Part shown: piece after piece, positions 6,514 to 13,114 of the stretch | How the letters are laid out: the number at the start of each line of letters is the position of its first letter | Numbering within the stretch: the first letter of the stretch is position 1 | Assembly (NCBI GenBank): GCA_903918155.1 | Contig: CAIXDD010000110.1 | Location: 1 to 14,165, forward strand | Direction of reading: 5' to 3' | Length of the DNA stretch: 14,165 nt | Source: an uncultured Hyphomicrobiales bacterium | Lineage (GTDB): Bacteria; Pseudomonadota; Alphaproteobacteria; Rhizobiales; Beijerinckiaceae | The notes under the pieces: generated by a model | What the model saw: only the letters and a program-made list of their open reading frames with translations | What the model was told of the DNA's origin: nothing | The model's database searches: none | Program-made: the position numbers and the translations under genes

Positions 6514-7686
6514 TCAATCGTCTTCCGGTTCGATGGGCCGGTTGAAGGCCTGCGACCATTTGCGCGCCGTCTCGGGCTCCGGTTCGCTCTCGCTGAGGAA
6601 AAGCGACACGCGCTTCAGCGGCTCGCGCGCCGGCGCCCATGCGGCGAGCCGTTCGTAATGGGCGGCGTCGAGCGCCAGCACGTCGGCGGGCGCGAAGGTC
6701 AGGGCCTTGGTCAGCTCCACAGGGTCGCCGCCGTCCATCAGGGCGGCGTTCAGCGCGCCCAAATGCCAGGCGGCCAGCGGCAGCAGCAGGCCCGTGCGCG
6801 TCGTGGCCGGCAGGCCGCAGGCGATGGCGCCGGGCGCGCCGGCGGGCAGGCGGGCCGACAGCCAGGCGGCGCATTCCCCCACCGCGCGCGCGGCCTGCGC
6901 ATGAGTCATCTCGATGGGCGCGCTTGATTGCGCGTCGGCGAAGCGGATCAGCGCGAGATCGTCGCGCTCGACGCCCGCCGGCTTGGGCGCCTGTCCCGCG
7001 CCCCATTCCACGAATCCGCCGAAGGGCAGGGTGGCGGGCAGCGTGTAGGGCTTCACGCGGCGCTTCACGAAGCGGGTGGAGAAATTGACGAGCGCGCCGC
7101 GCCAGCCGATCAGATCGCCGGCGGCGACGATGATGGCGCGCTCCAGAACCTCCAGCTCCTCCAGCGCCGCGTAAATGGCGTGGGCGCAGGTCTCCAGCGC
7201 GAAGACGACGCGCGCGCCCGAGCTATTGAGCTGGCGCGCGAGAACGTCCGGCGGCGCCTGCGTATCGACGATCACGGCGCTGAATCCGCCCGTCAGCGCG
7301 CCGAACAGGATCGGCGCGCTGGCCATGACATTGGGGGAGAGAATGGCGATGCGCTCGCCTTTCTTCACGCCGATGCGCTGCAGGCCCGAGGCGATGGCGC
7401 GGGCGTGGTCGGCGATCTCGCGGAAGGGGAGGCTGGCGCCGAAGCTCGCCCAGGCGGGCCGCTCCGCATGATTGCGCACGGCGGCCTCGAACAGGTCCAC
7501 CAGCGTCGCAGGCTCAACCGCTTGCGCAAATTCTTGCGCAGGCTCTTGCGGAAGTTCTTGCGCAAATTCTTGCGCAAGCGCGGCGTCGGCGGGCCAGCGG
7601 CGCGGCCAGCGATGCTGCGCGCCAGTGGGCTGCGGGCGCGCGGAGCCTTCGGCGGAGAGAGACGCGGCAGGGCTCGTCGGCGTCAC
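6514..7686 (-). CDS. truncated FadD-like AMP-binding protein lacking the ATP P-loop
   Basis: The 390-residue product resembles the N-terminal half of long-chain acyl-CoA ligases (ANL superfamily, usually about 560 residues). Residues 61-240 match well: LFEAAVRNHAERPAW, ASGLQRIGVKKGERIAILSPN (101-120) and DLIGWRGALVNFSTRFVKRRVK (191-212). Where FadD has the phosphate loop YTGGTTGxSKG before LTH, this protein reads RFADAQSSAPIEMTH (248-262), so the Ser/Thr/Gly/Lys loop is gone. Similarity continues weakly to about 350 and the rest of the catalytic core and C-terminal lid are absent. It is therefore probably inactive as a ligase: a pseudoenzyme or a gene in decay. The frame is intact. The N-terminus (1-58) is low complexity with EFAQ-type repeats. 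The GTG start is fixed by AGGAGG 9 nt upstream. It follows trcR by 33 bp, likely co-transcribed. Confidence 0.8.
   Translation of the reverse strand: MTPTSPAASLSAEGSARPQPTGAQHRWPRRWPADAALAQEFAQELPQEPAQEFAQAVEPATLVDLFEAAVRNHAERPAWASFGASLPFREIADHARAIASGLQRIGVKKGERIAILSPNVMASAPILFGALTGGFSAVIVDTQAPPDVLARQLNSSGARVVFALETCAHAIYAALEELEVLERAIIVAAGDLIGWRGALVNFSTRFVKRRVKPYTLPATLPFGGFVEWGAGQAPKPAGVERDDLALIRFADAQSSAPIEMTHAQAARAVGECAAWLSARLPAGAPGAIACGLPATTRTGLLLPLAAWHLGALNAALMDGGDPVELTKALTFAPADVLALDAAHYERLAAWAPAREPLKRVSLFLSESEPEPETARKWSQAFNRPIEPEDD
7522..7578 (-). repeat. 12-bp tandem repeat encoding EFAQ-type units
   Basis: Units starting TTGCGC/TTGCGG follow one another every 12 bp (7522, 7534, 7546, 7558, 7570), about 4.75 copies, the first and fourth identical (TTGCGCAAATTC). 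On the coding strand they give EFAQ/ELPQ/EPAQ/EFAQ at residues 37-55 of the FadD-like protein. The unit preserves frame, so copy changes would lengthen or shorten the linker only. Confidence 0.85.
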
Positions 7687-7691
7687 GGATC

Positions 7692-7701
7692 CATGCCTCC
7701 T
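7692..7701 (-). promoter_or_regulatory. ribosome-binding site choosing GTG 7686 over ATG 7694
   Basis: On the minus strand AGGAGG (7701-7696) is followed after one base by ATG (7694-7692), too close for use. That ATG would encode only Met-Asp-Pro before TGA. The GTG at 7686 is 9 nt from AGGAGG and opens the FadD-like frame; the TGA of the mini-frame overlaps it as GTGA. Confidence 0.7.
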
Positions 7702-7719
7702 GTCGTCCTGCGGGCGCGC

Positions 7720-8451
7720 TTATTCCTTGGTCTTCAGGTCTTTCAGCTTCGCGAAGACGGAATTCACGTCGATCTCTTCTTCCTCGTCCTCGTCGGGCGC
7801 GGGGGCGGCGGGCTTGGAGAACACGTTGTCGCGCGTCAGCTCCTCGGGCTCGCTTTCCCACGAGCGCGGGCCGGTGGTGATCTCGGCCGGGGCGAGCGTG
7901 GCGCCGGCGTCAGGCGTCTGCGGACGATCCTTGTTGGCGCGGGCGACTTCGAAATCGAGGTCGATCTGCGAGCACAGGCCGAGCGTCACGGGATCCATCG
8001 GCGCCAGCGAGGCGGAGTTCCAATGCGTGCGGTCGCGGATGGCCTGCAGCGTCGTCTTGGTGGTGCCGACGAGGCGCATGATCTGCGCGTCCTTCAGCTC
8101 CGCATGGTTGCGCAGCAGCCAGAGAATGGCGTTGGGGCGATCCTGGCGGCGCGACAGCGGCGTGTAGCGGGGGCCGCGCGACTTCTTCACCTCGGGCAGC
8201 CGCACCTTGGAGGCGGCGAGCTGCAGGCGATAGTCGGAATCCTGCTCGCCCTTTTCGATTTCGTCGCGGGAGAGCTGGCTGGAGGTGATCGGATCCTGCC
8301 CCTTGATGCCGGCGGCCACTTCGCCGTCGGCGATGCCCTTCACCTCAAGGGGGTGCAATTTGCAGAAATCGGCGATCTGGTCGAACGTCAGCGACGTGTT
8401 CTCCACGAGCCAGACGGCGGTCGCCTTCGGCATCAGCGGTGCGTTGCTCAT
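7720..8451 (-). CDS. trcR: cell cycle transcriptional regulator TrcR (DUF1013)
   Basis: DUF1013 proteins are restricted to Alphaproteobacteria and are annotated as the cell-cycle transcription regulator TrcR; they are thought to act in the cytoplasm with RNA polymerase or DNA. The 243-residue protein has two conserved blocks: residues 8-45 (PKATAVWLVENTSLTFDQIADFC, helix-turn-helix-like, then HPLEVKGIADGEV) and about 103-175 (RPNAILWLLRNHAELKDAQI, LVGTTKTTLQAIRDRTHWN, then DPVTLGLCSQIDLD). The C-terminal third is acidic and probably disordered (EDEEEEIDVNSVFAKL near the end), as is usual in the family. The start at ATG 8451 has AAGGAG seven bases upstream. It lies downstream of a glutathione transferase on the same strand but has its own candidate promoter and a repeated leader element, and it is followed after 33 bp by the FadD-like gene. 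Confidence 0.9.
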   Translation of the reverse strand: MSNAPLMPKATAVWLVENTSLTFDQIADFCKLHPLEVKGIADGEVAAGIKGQDPITSSQLSRDEIEKGEQDSDYRLQLAASKVRLPEVKKSRGPRYTPLSRRQDRPNAILWLLRNHAELKDAQIMRLVGTTKTTLQAIRDRTHWNSASLAPMDPVTLGLCSQIDLDFEVARANKDRPQTPDAGATLAPAEITTGPRSWESEPEELTRDNVFSKPAAPAPDEDEEEEIDVNSVFAKLKDLKTKE

Positions 8452-8480
8452 GGTCTGCTCCTTCGGCGCAGGGCGCCCGG

Positions 8481-8551
8481 CTCAATGCGATCAGGCATGG
8501 GGGATCGGTCTCCGGCCCGGCCGAGGCGGAGCCTCAATGCGATCATCCATG
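8481..8551 (-). repeat. 19-bp direct repeat pair in the trcR leader
   Basis: CTCAATGCGATCA is present identically at 8481-8493 and 8533-8545; extended to 19 bp (8481-8499 and 8533-8551) the copies agree at 17 positions and both end CATG. The copies are 52 bp apart start to start, about five helical turns, so a protein bound to each would face the same side. They lie between the candidate trcR promoter and the start codon, so they would also be in the transcript. Regulatory use is inference. Confidence 0.75.
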
Positions 8552-8565
8552 CTGTAATGGGCGTT

Positions 8566-8594
8566 ATATAGGCTGCGGCGGGGCGCAGCGCAAC
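8566..8594 (-). promoter_or_regulatory. trcR: candidate sigma-70 promoter for trcR
   Basis: On the minus strand GTTGCG (8594-8589) and CTATAT (8571-8566) are separated by exactly 17 bp. The -10 matches the alphaproteobacterial consensus CTTGAC-N17-CTATAT fully and the -35 keeps TTG. Transcription would start near 8559, giving a leader of about 108 nt. The promoter sits in the 155-bp gap after the glutathione transferase stop. Confidence 0.5.
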
Positions 8595-8606
8595 TTCGCC
8601 GCCCCG

Positions 8607-9248
8607 TCAGCCCGCCTTGCGGATCGCCTCCGCCCGCTCATAGGCGCGCTGGACGGCGGGCCGGGCGCGAATCGCCTCAACCCAGCGCTTCACGTTGGGA
8701 TGGTCGTCGAGGCTGATCTTGTGACGCTCATGATTGAGGATCGTGGGATAGGAGGCCATGTCGGCGATCGTGTAATCGGCGCCGCCGAGAAAGGCCGTGC
8801 GGCCAAGCTGGCCGTCCATGACCTTGTAGAGACGCTGAAGCTCGTTGAACACGCGCTCGGTCGCGCCGGGGTTCTTTTCCGCCATGTCGCCCGTGAAGAC
8901 ATTGGCCTGGCCGGAATTGGGGCCGAGCCCGCCGATCTGCCAGAACACCCATTGGGTTGCGCGCGCCTTGCCCGCCGGATCGGCGGGGAGGAACCGGCCC
9001 GTCTTCTCGGCCAGATAGAGCAGGATCGCGCCCGATTCGAACACGCCCAGAGGGGCGCCGCCGCCGGCGGGCGCGCGGTCGAGTATCGCGGGGATCTTGT
9101 TGTTGGGCGAGATTTTCAGGAATTCGGCGTCGAATTGCCGGCCTTTCGAGATGTTCACGGGCCGGGCCTCCCAGTCGAGCAGGCCTTCCTCGAGAAACAG
9201 GGCGATCTTCTGGCCGTTGGTGGTGGGCCAGTAATGCAGCTCGATCAT
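8607..9248 (-). CDS. nu-class glutathione S-transferase (YfcG/YghU-like disulfide reductase)
   Basis: Cytoplasmic GST-fold protein of 213 residues closely resembling E. coli YfcG, which has GSH-dependent disulfide-bond reductase activity. The N-terminal thioredoxin-like domain has PTTNGQKIALFLEE with Thr9 and Asn11 at the positions used in YfcG to hold glutathione, KGRQFDAEFLKISPNNKIPAI with the cis-Pro, and ESGAILLYLAEKTGRFLP. The helical domain contains QWVFWQIGGLGPNSGQANVF, typical of the nu class, and DYTIADMASYPTI. There is no catalytic cysteine near the N-terminus, which is normal for this class. The start at ATG 9248 has GGGAGGAG just upstream. It diverges from the M3 peptidase over 104 bp. 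A role in thiol/oxidative stress is the family expectation; its substrate is unknown. Confidence 0.93.
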   Translation of the reverse strand: MIELHYWPTTNGQKIALFLEEGLLDWEARPVNISKGRQFDAEFLKISPNNKIPAILDRAPAGGGAPLGVFESGAILLYLAEKTGRFLPADPAGKARATQWVFWQIGGLGPNSGQANVFTGDMAEKNPGATERVFNELQRLYKVMDGQLGRTAFLGGADYTIADMASYPTILNHERHKISLDDHPNVKRWVEAIRARPAVQRAYERAEAIRKAG

Positions 9249-9290
9249 GGGCTCCTCCCGGTTTGGCTTGCGGCGTTTCGTCGGCTTCGT

Positions 9291-9319
9291 TTTATGCGGC
9301 GCACTATATAGGCTTGCAA
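9291..9319 (-). promoter_or_regulatory. candidate promoter for the glutathione transferase gene
   Basis: Minus-strand TTGCAA (9319-9314) and CATAAA (9296-9291) are 17 bp apart, each 4 of 6 to the TTGACA/TATAAT consensus. The site is 43 bp upstream of the ATG. It overlaps a CTATAT (9304-9309, plus) that could be the -10 of the divergent peptidase gene, although no good -35 partner is seen for that. Confidence 0.4.
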
Positions 9320-9352
9320 GGCGAAGCGAAGGCCTCAGGAGCGCGAGCGAGC

Positions 9353-11401
9353 ATGAGCGACAATCCCTTCTTCGAAGACTGGTCCGCCCCCTTCGGCCTG
9401 CCGCCCTTCGCGCGCATCCGGCCGGAGCATTTCGCCCCCGCCTTCGCCCGCGCGCTCGCCGAGCACGATCGCGAGATCGCCGCCATAGCCGGCGAGCGCG
9501 CTCCCGCCGATTTCGCCAATACGGCCGCCGCGCTGGAAAAGGCCGGCCGCGCGCTGCGGCGCGTCTCGCGCACGTTCTGGAACCTCGCCTCCGCCGACAC
9601 GAACGAGGCGTTGCAGGCGATCGAACGCGACATCGCGCCCAAACTCGCCGCCCATGGCGCGGCGATCTCGATGAACGCCGACCTGTTCGCCCGCCTCGAT
9701 GCGGCGGCGTCGGCGGCTGTGGCGGCTCCTGGCGCGCTGGGGCCTGAGGAGGCGCGCGTGCTGGCGCGCATCCACAAGGATTTCGTGCGCGCGGGCGCGC
9801 GGCTCGATCCGGCGCAGAAGGCGCGGATGAAGGAGATCGTCGAGCGGCTCGCCGCGCTCTCCACGCAATTCGGCCAGAACGTGCTGAAGGACGAATCCGA
9901 TTTCGTGATGGAGCTGGGCGAGGGCGACGTGGAGGGCCTGTCGGAAGGCCTGAAGGCCAGCGCCGCCGACGTCGCGCGCGCGCGCGGCCTCGCCAGCCCC
10001 TACGCCGTCACCTTGTCGCGCTCGCATGTGGAGCCGTTCCTCGCCAGCGCCGCGCGTCGCGACCTGCGCGAGCGGCTGTTCCGCGCCTTCGTGGCGAGGG
10101 GCGCGCGCGCCGGCGAGACGGACAATGGCGCGCTCATCGCGGAGATCGTCGCGCTGCGCGCCGAAAAGGCGGCGCTGCTCGGCTATGCGACCTATGCCGA
10201 TTACAAGCTCGACGACACGATGGCCAGGACGCCGGCGCGCGTGCGCGCGCTGCTTGACGAAGTCTGGGCGAAGGGGCGCGCCCGCGCGCTGGCCGAGCGC
10301 GACGAATTGCAGGCGCTGGCGGAAGCCGAAGGCGCGAATGCGCCCATCGCGGCCCATGACTGGCGCTATTACGCGGAGAAGGCCCGCACGGCGCGCTTCG
10401 CGATCGACGATGCGCAGGTGAAACGCTATTTCGAATTGGAGAATGTGCGCGCCGCCGCCTTCGACGTCGCAGGCCGCCTGTTCGGCCTGACCTTCGAGGA
10501 GAAGACGGGGCTCGATCTCTATCATCCCGACGTGCGCGCCTTCGAGGCGAAGGACCGCGACGGGCGCCATGTGGCGCTGTTCCTTGCCGATGATTACGCG
10601 CGTCCCTCCAAGCGCAGCGGCGCATGGATGAGCGCCTTCCGGTCGCAGGAGAAACTCGCAGGCGACGTGCGGCCGATCATTCTCAACGTGCTCAATGTCG
10701 CAAGGCCCGGCGCGGGCCGCAAGACGCTGCTCTCGCTCGACGAGGCGCGCACGCTGTTCCATGAATTCGGCCACGCCCTGCACGGCATGTTGTCCGACGT
10801 CACGTTCCCGCGCATCGCGGGCACGAGCGTGTCGTCGGATTTCGTGGAGCTGCCCTCGCAATTGTTCGAGCATTGGCTGACGACGCCCGACGTCCTGCGC
10901 CGCTATGCGCGCCATGAGGAGACGGGCGCGGAAATGCCGGAGGATCTCGTCGCGCGCATCCGCGCGATGAATGTCTTCAATCAGGGTTTCGCGACGGTGG
11001 AATATTGCGCCTGCGCCTATGTGGACATGGATCTCCACGCGCTGCCCCATCCCGCCAAGGTCGATCCGGCGGCGTTCACGCAGGCGCGGCTTGAGGCCAT
11101 CGGCATGCCCGCCGAGATCGCGATGCGCCACGGCACGCCCCATTTCGCCCATGTCTTTTCGGGCGAGGGCTATTCGGCGGGCTATTATTCCTACCTGTGG
11201 TCGGAGACGCTCGACGCCGACGCTTTCGACGCCTTTCTGGAGACGGGCGACGTCTATGCGCCGGACGTGGCGGAGCGGCTGCGCAAGTTCATCTATGCGG
11301 CCGGCGGCGCGCGCGAGCCCGACGACGCTTACGTCGCCTTCCGCGGCCGCCTGCCGACGCCGGAGGCCCTCCTGCGCAAGCGCGGACTCGCCGACGCCTG
11401 A
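9353..11401 (+). CDS. dcp: M3 family zinc metallopeptidase, peptidyl-dipeptidase Dcp type
   Basis: Thimet-oligopeptidase-family enzyme of 682 residues (usual Dcp/oligopeptidase A length about 680), cutting short peptides, in Dcp by releasing C-terminal dipeptides. The zinc site is complete: HEFGH at 470-474 (ligands His470, His474, catalytic Glu471) and Glu499 in SSDFVELPSQ. Other family blocks are FGLPPFARIRPEHF (14-27), the YHPDVRAFEAKD region, RPSKRSGAWMSAFR and GEGYSAGYYSYLWSETL with the substrate-binding Tyr cluster. DFVELPSQLFEHW and RPSKRSGAW favour Dcp over oligopeptidase A. No signal peptide is seen, so it is probably cytoplasmic and works in peptide recycling. ATG 9353 is chosen because homology starts there and AGGAG lies 11 bp upstream; the frame is open further upstream only across the divergent gene. 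It converges with the oxidoreductase after 19 bp, with no terminator between. Confidence 0.93.
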   Translation: MSDNPFFEDWSAPFGLPPFARIRPEHFAPAFARALAEHDREIAAIAGERAPADFANTAAALEKAGRALRRVSRTFWNLASADTNEALQAIERDIAPKLAAHGAAISMNADLFARLDAAASAAVAAPGALGPEEARVLARIHKDFVRAGARLDPAQKARMKEIVERLAALSTQFGQNVLKDESDFVMELGEGDVEGLSEGLKASAADVARARGLASPYAVTLSRSHVEPFLASAARRDLRERLFRAFVARGARAGETDNGALIAEIVALRAEKAALLGYATYADYKLDDTMARTPARVRALLDEVWAKGRARALAERDELQALAEAEGANAPIAAHDWRYYAEKARTARFAIDDAQVKRYFELENVRAAAFDVAGRLFGLTFEEKTGLDLYHPDVRAFEAKDRDGRHVALFLADDYARPSKRSGAWMSAFRSQEKLAGDVRPIILNVLNVARPGAGRKTLLSLDEARTLFHEFGHALHGMLSDVTFPRIAGTSVSSDFVELPSQLFEHWLTTPDVLRRYARHEETGAEMPEDLVARIRAMNVFNQGFATVEYCACAYVDMDLHALPHPAKVDPAAFTQARLEAIGMPAEIAMRHGTPHFAHVFSGEGYSAGYYSYLWSETLDADAFDAFLETGDVYAPDVAERLRKFIYAAGGAREPDDAYVAFRGRLPTPEALLRKRGLADA

Positions 11402-11420
11402 GCGAAGGGCCGCGCGGCGC

Positions 11421-12422
11421 TCAGGCGACCGTCAGCACGATCTTGCCGATGTGCCGGCCTTCCTCCATGCGCGCATGGGCGCGGGCGGCCTCGCGCAGCG
11501 GGAAGGTCGAGTCGATGACCGGGCGGCACTTGCCCTGCGCGAAGAAGGGCCACACGCGTTCGCGCAGGCTGTCGGCGATGGCGCCCTTCTGCTCCACGCT
11601 GCGCGGACGCAGCGCCGATCCCGTATACATGATGCGCTTGGCCGAGATCGGCCGCAGGTCCAGCTCCTCGATCTTGAATCCCTGCTGGAAGGCGATCTGC
11701 ACGACGCGCCCGTCCATGGCGGCGCATTCGAAATTGCGCTGCACGTAAGAGCCGCCCACCATGTCGAGCACGAGGTCGACGCCCTTGCCGCCGGTCGCCT
11801 TCTTCACCTCCTCGACGAAATCCTGCGAGCGGTAATTGATGGCGAGATCGGCGCCGAGCTTGCGGCAGGCGGCGAGTTTCTCATCGGATCCGGCGGTGAC
11901 GAAAATCTTCGCGCCGACGGCTTTCGCCAGCATGATCGCCGTGGTGCCGATGCCCGACGAGCCGCCGTGCACGAGCGCGGTTTCGCCCGCCGCCAGCCGG
12001 CCCGTCATGAAGGCGTTGACCCAGACGGTGAAGAAGGTCTCCGGCACGGCGGCGGCCTCGATCATCGAAAAGCCCTGCGGGGCGGGCAGCGCATGGGTTT
12101 CATGCACGGCGCAATATTCCGCATAGCCGCCGCCATGGGCGAGCGCGCAGACCTTGTCGCCGATCCTCCAGCCCGTGACGCCGTCTCCCAGGGCGACCAC
12201 TTCGCCGGCGATCTCAAGGCCGGGCAGGTCGCTTGCGCCCGGCGGGGGCGGATAGCGCCCGATGCGCTGGGCGACGTCGGGCCGGTTCACGCCGGCGGCT
12301 TCGACCTTCACGAGAATCTCGCGCGCGCCGGGCCGGGGCGTGGGCCGCGTCTGCGGCTGCAACATCTCAGGCCCGCCCGGCGCCTGGATGGCGATGCAGG
12401 TCATTTCAACGGGAATGGACAT
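11421..12422 (-). CDS. NAD(P)H-quinone oxidoreductase, zinc-free MDR family (PIG3-like)
   Basis: Medium-chain dehydrogenase/reductase of 333 residues, soluble, expected to reduce quinones or other electrophilic carbonyls with NADPH. It has the N-terminal GroES-like domain (AAGVNRPDVAQRIGRYPPPP, 43-62, and LPGLEIAGEVVALG) and the Rossmann domain (HGGSSGIGTTAIMLAKAVGAKIF, with the AxxGxxG-type turn GSSGIG). The structural and catalytic zinc cysteines of alcohol dehydrogenases are absent. The segments VNRPDVAQRIGRYPPPPG and the C-terminal PLREAARAHARMEEGRHIGKIVL resemble the human TP53I3/PIG3 group. ATG 12422 is preceded by GAGGT at 5 bp; ATG 12404 is an alternative. It diverges from DUF1192 across 135 bp in which I see no convincing promoter. 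Confidence 0.92.
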   Translation of the reverse strand: MSIPVEMTCIAIQAPGGPEMLQPQTRPTPRPGAREILVKVEAAGVNRPDVAQRIGRYPPPPGASDLPGLEIAGEVVALGDGVTGWRIGDKVCALAHGGGYAEYCAVHETHALPAPQGFSMIEAAAVPETFFTVWVNAFMTGRLAAGETALVHGGSSGIGTTAIMLAKAVGAKIFVTAGSDEKLAACRKLGADLAINYRSQDFVEEVKKATGGKGVDLVLDMVGGSYVQRNFECAAMDGRVVQIAFQQGFKIEELDLRPISAKRIMYTGSALRPRSVEQKGAIADSLRERVWPFFAQGKCRPVIDSTFPLREAARAHARMEEGRHIGKIVLTVA

Positions 12423-12557
12423 GCTCGACCTCGCGTTTCCTCAAAATCCCTGCTGCGTGCCTAGCCCGTGCGGCGGGCGGGAGCAAATCCCGCGCTGGCC
12501 GGGCGCGGGCGTCCGCATTACATTCTGCGCCGCAGGGCGTCGGACGAGGAGGTCGAC

Positions 12558-12761
12558 ATGAGCGTGGTTGAGGATGATCCGTTCGGCGGGCCGCCGCGCC
12601 GCAAGGTCGCCCATGAGATCGGCGAAAATCTCGAGCTTCTGTCCGCCGACGAATTGCGCGCCCGCGCCGACCTCCTGCGGGCGGAGATCCTCCGGCTGGA
12701 GGCGGCCGCGAAAGAGCGCGACGAGTCGCGGCGGGCGGCCGACGCGTTCTTCAAGACCTGA
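12558..12761 (+). CDS. DUF1192 family protein
   Basis: A 67-residue protein of the alphaproteobacterial DUF1192 family, of unknown function. It opens with a short acidic stretch and FGGPPRRK (about 8-15), then has HEIGENLELLSADELRARAD, and from about residue 28 to 55 a heptad-rich helix (LRARADLLRAEILRLEAAAKER) likely to form a coiled coil. The start is well supported: GAGGAGGT lies four bases before ATG 12558. As far as I recall, DUF1192 often sits next to the DUF1465 gene and rpmE in Rhizobiales, so the arrangement here looks conserved; a link to RcdA function is speculation. After its stop come 150 bp before the first terminator. Confidence 0.88.
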   Translation: MSVVEDDPFGGPPRRKVAHEIGENLELLSADELRARADLLRAEILRLEAAAKERDESRRAADAFFKT

Positions 12762-12810
12762 CGCGCGGGCGTAACCGGAGCGGGCGGGATCGTAACCGCC
12801 GCGGTCAAGA

Positions 12811-12825
12811 TTTACGCGGCGTTAA
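12811..12825 (+). promoter_or_regulatory. near-consensus CtrA box upstream of the hairpin segment
   Basis: TTTA (12811-12814), seven bases, then TTAA (12822-12825): one mismatch to the CtrA consensus TTAA-N7-TTAA. It lies 50 bp after the DUF1192 stop and about 20 bp before a hairpin-rich segment. A GTAACC (12792-12797) stands just upstream, as it also does in front of the perfect box at 13007. Binding is inferred. Confidence 0.5.
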
Positions 12826-12840
12826 GGAATTTCGTTCATC

Positions 12841-12943
12841 ACAAAAGGGCCCCGCCTCGGCGGAGCCGAGCGGTCCTGTCCGCTCTGTTGACGCCTCCCT
12901 GTTTTCGACTTCAGAGCCGCTTCCCCCCCGCGGCTCTTTTTTT
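12841..12943 (+). ncRNA. candidate small RNA between DUF1192 and rcdA
   Basis: About 100 nt with no coding frame worth reporting, containing three hairpins and ending in a textbook terminator. CTCGGC/GCCGAG (12856-12870, loop GGA) and GAGCGG/CCGCTC (12868-12885, loop TCCTGT) share the bases 12868-12870, so they exclude each other. An open stretch with CCTCC (12894-12898), the anti-Shine-Dalgarno core, lies before the terminator, whose loop is C-rich. Exposed C/U-rich segments are common in alphaproteobacterial small RNAs that block ribosome-binding sites. The 5' end is a guess; no clean -10 is visible. The alternative is a long 3' untranslated region of DUF1192. Confidence 0.4.
12913..12943 (+). 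terminator. intrinsic terminator upstream of rcdA
   Basis: AGAGCCGC (12913-12920) pairs perfectly with GCGGCTCT (12930-12937) around a 9-nt C-rich loop and is followed by seven T (12937-12943). It is plus-strand only. It isolates rcdA from DUF1192 transcription and would form the 3' end of the candidate small RNA. Confidence 0.88.
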
Positions 12944-13006
12944 CGCGCGCTCGCCAGCCAAGTTTTTTCAAGCGCGCCGTCAACCGCTTGACCGCGGCTG
13001 GTAACC

Positions 13007-13021
13007 TTAACGGAGCTTTAA
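13007..13021 (+). promoter_or_regulatory. rcdA: perfect CtrA box upstream of rcdA
   Basis: TTAA (13007-13010), seven bases CGGAGCT, TTAA (13018-13021): an exact TTAA-N7-TTAA, 93 bp before the rcdA ATG. A GCTAGG (13044-13049) downstream could serve as -10, placing the box just upstream of the -35 region, where CtrA usually activates. A CTTGAC (12987-12992) also lies upstream. AT-rich TTAA pairs are rare in this GC-rich sequence, which favours function. Confidence 0.68.
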
Positions 13022-13114
13022 GGGCGCGCGCGGCGGTTTCGGCGCTAGGATCCAGCCCGTCACAAGCCTCGCCTGCGCCGCTTCCGCGGCGGGCCAGCGG
13101 ATGGATCGACCGGC

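Noticed and set aside
6928..8571. A 547-codon plus-strand frame opposite the FadD-like gene and trcR
   Set aside because: It is an antisense shadow covering two real genes and shows no domain of its own.
9335..11152. A 605-codon minus-strand frame opposite the M3 peptidase
   Set aside because: It is Arg/His/Gly-rich and mirrors the peptidase codons; the sense frame carries a complete zinc site.
12771..13006. GTAACC three times (12771, 12792, 13001) as a regulatory motif
   Set aside because: A six-base motif with irregular spacing is too short to support alone; two copies are near the CtrA boxes and are noted there.
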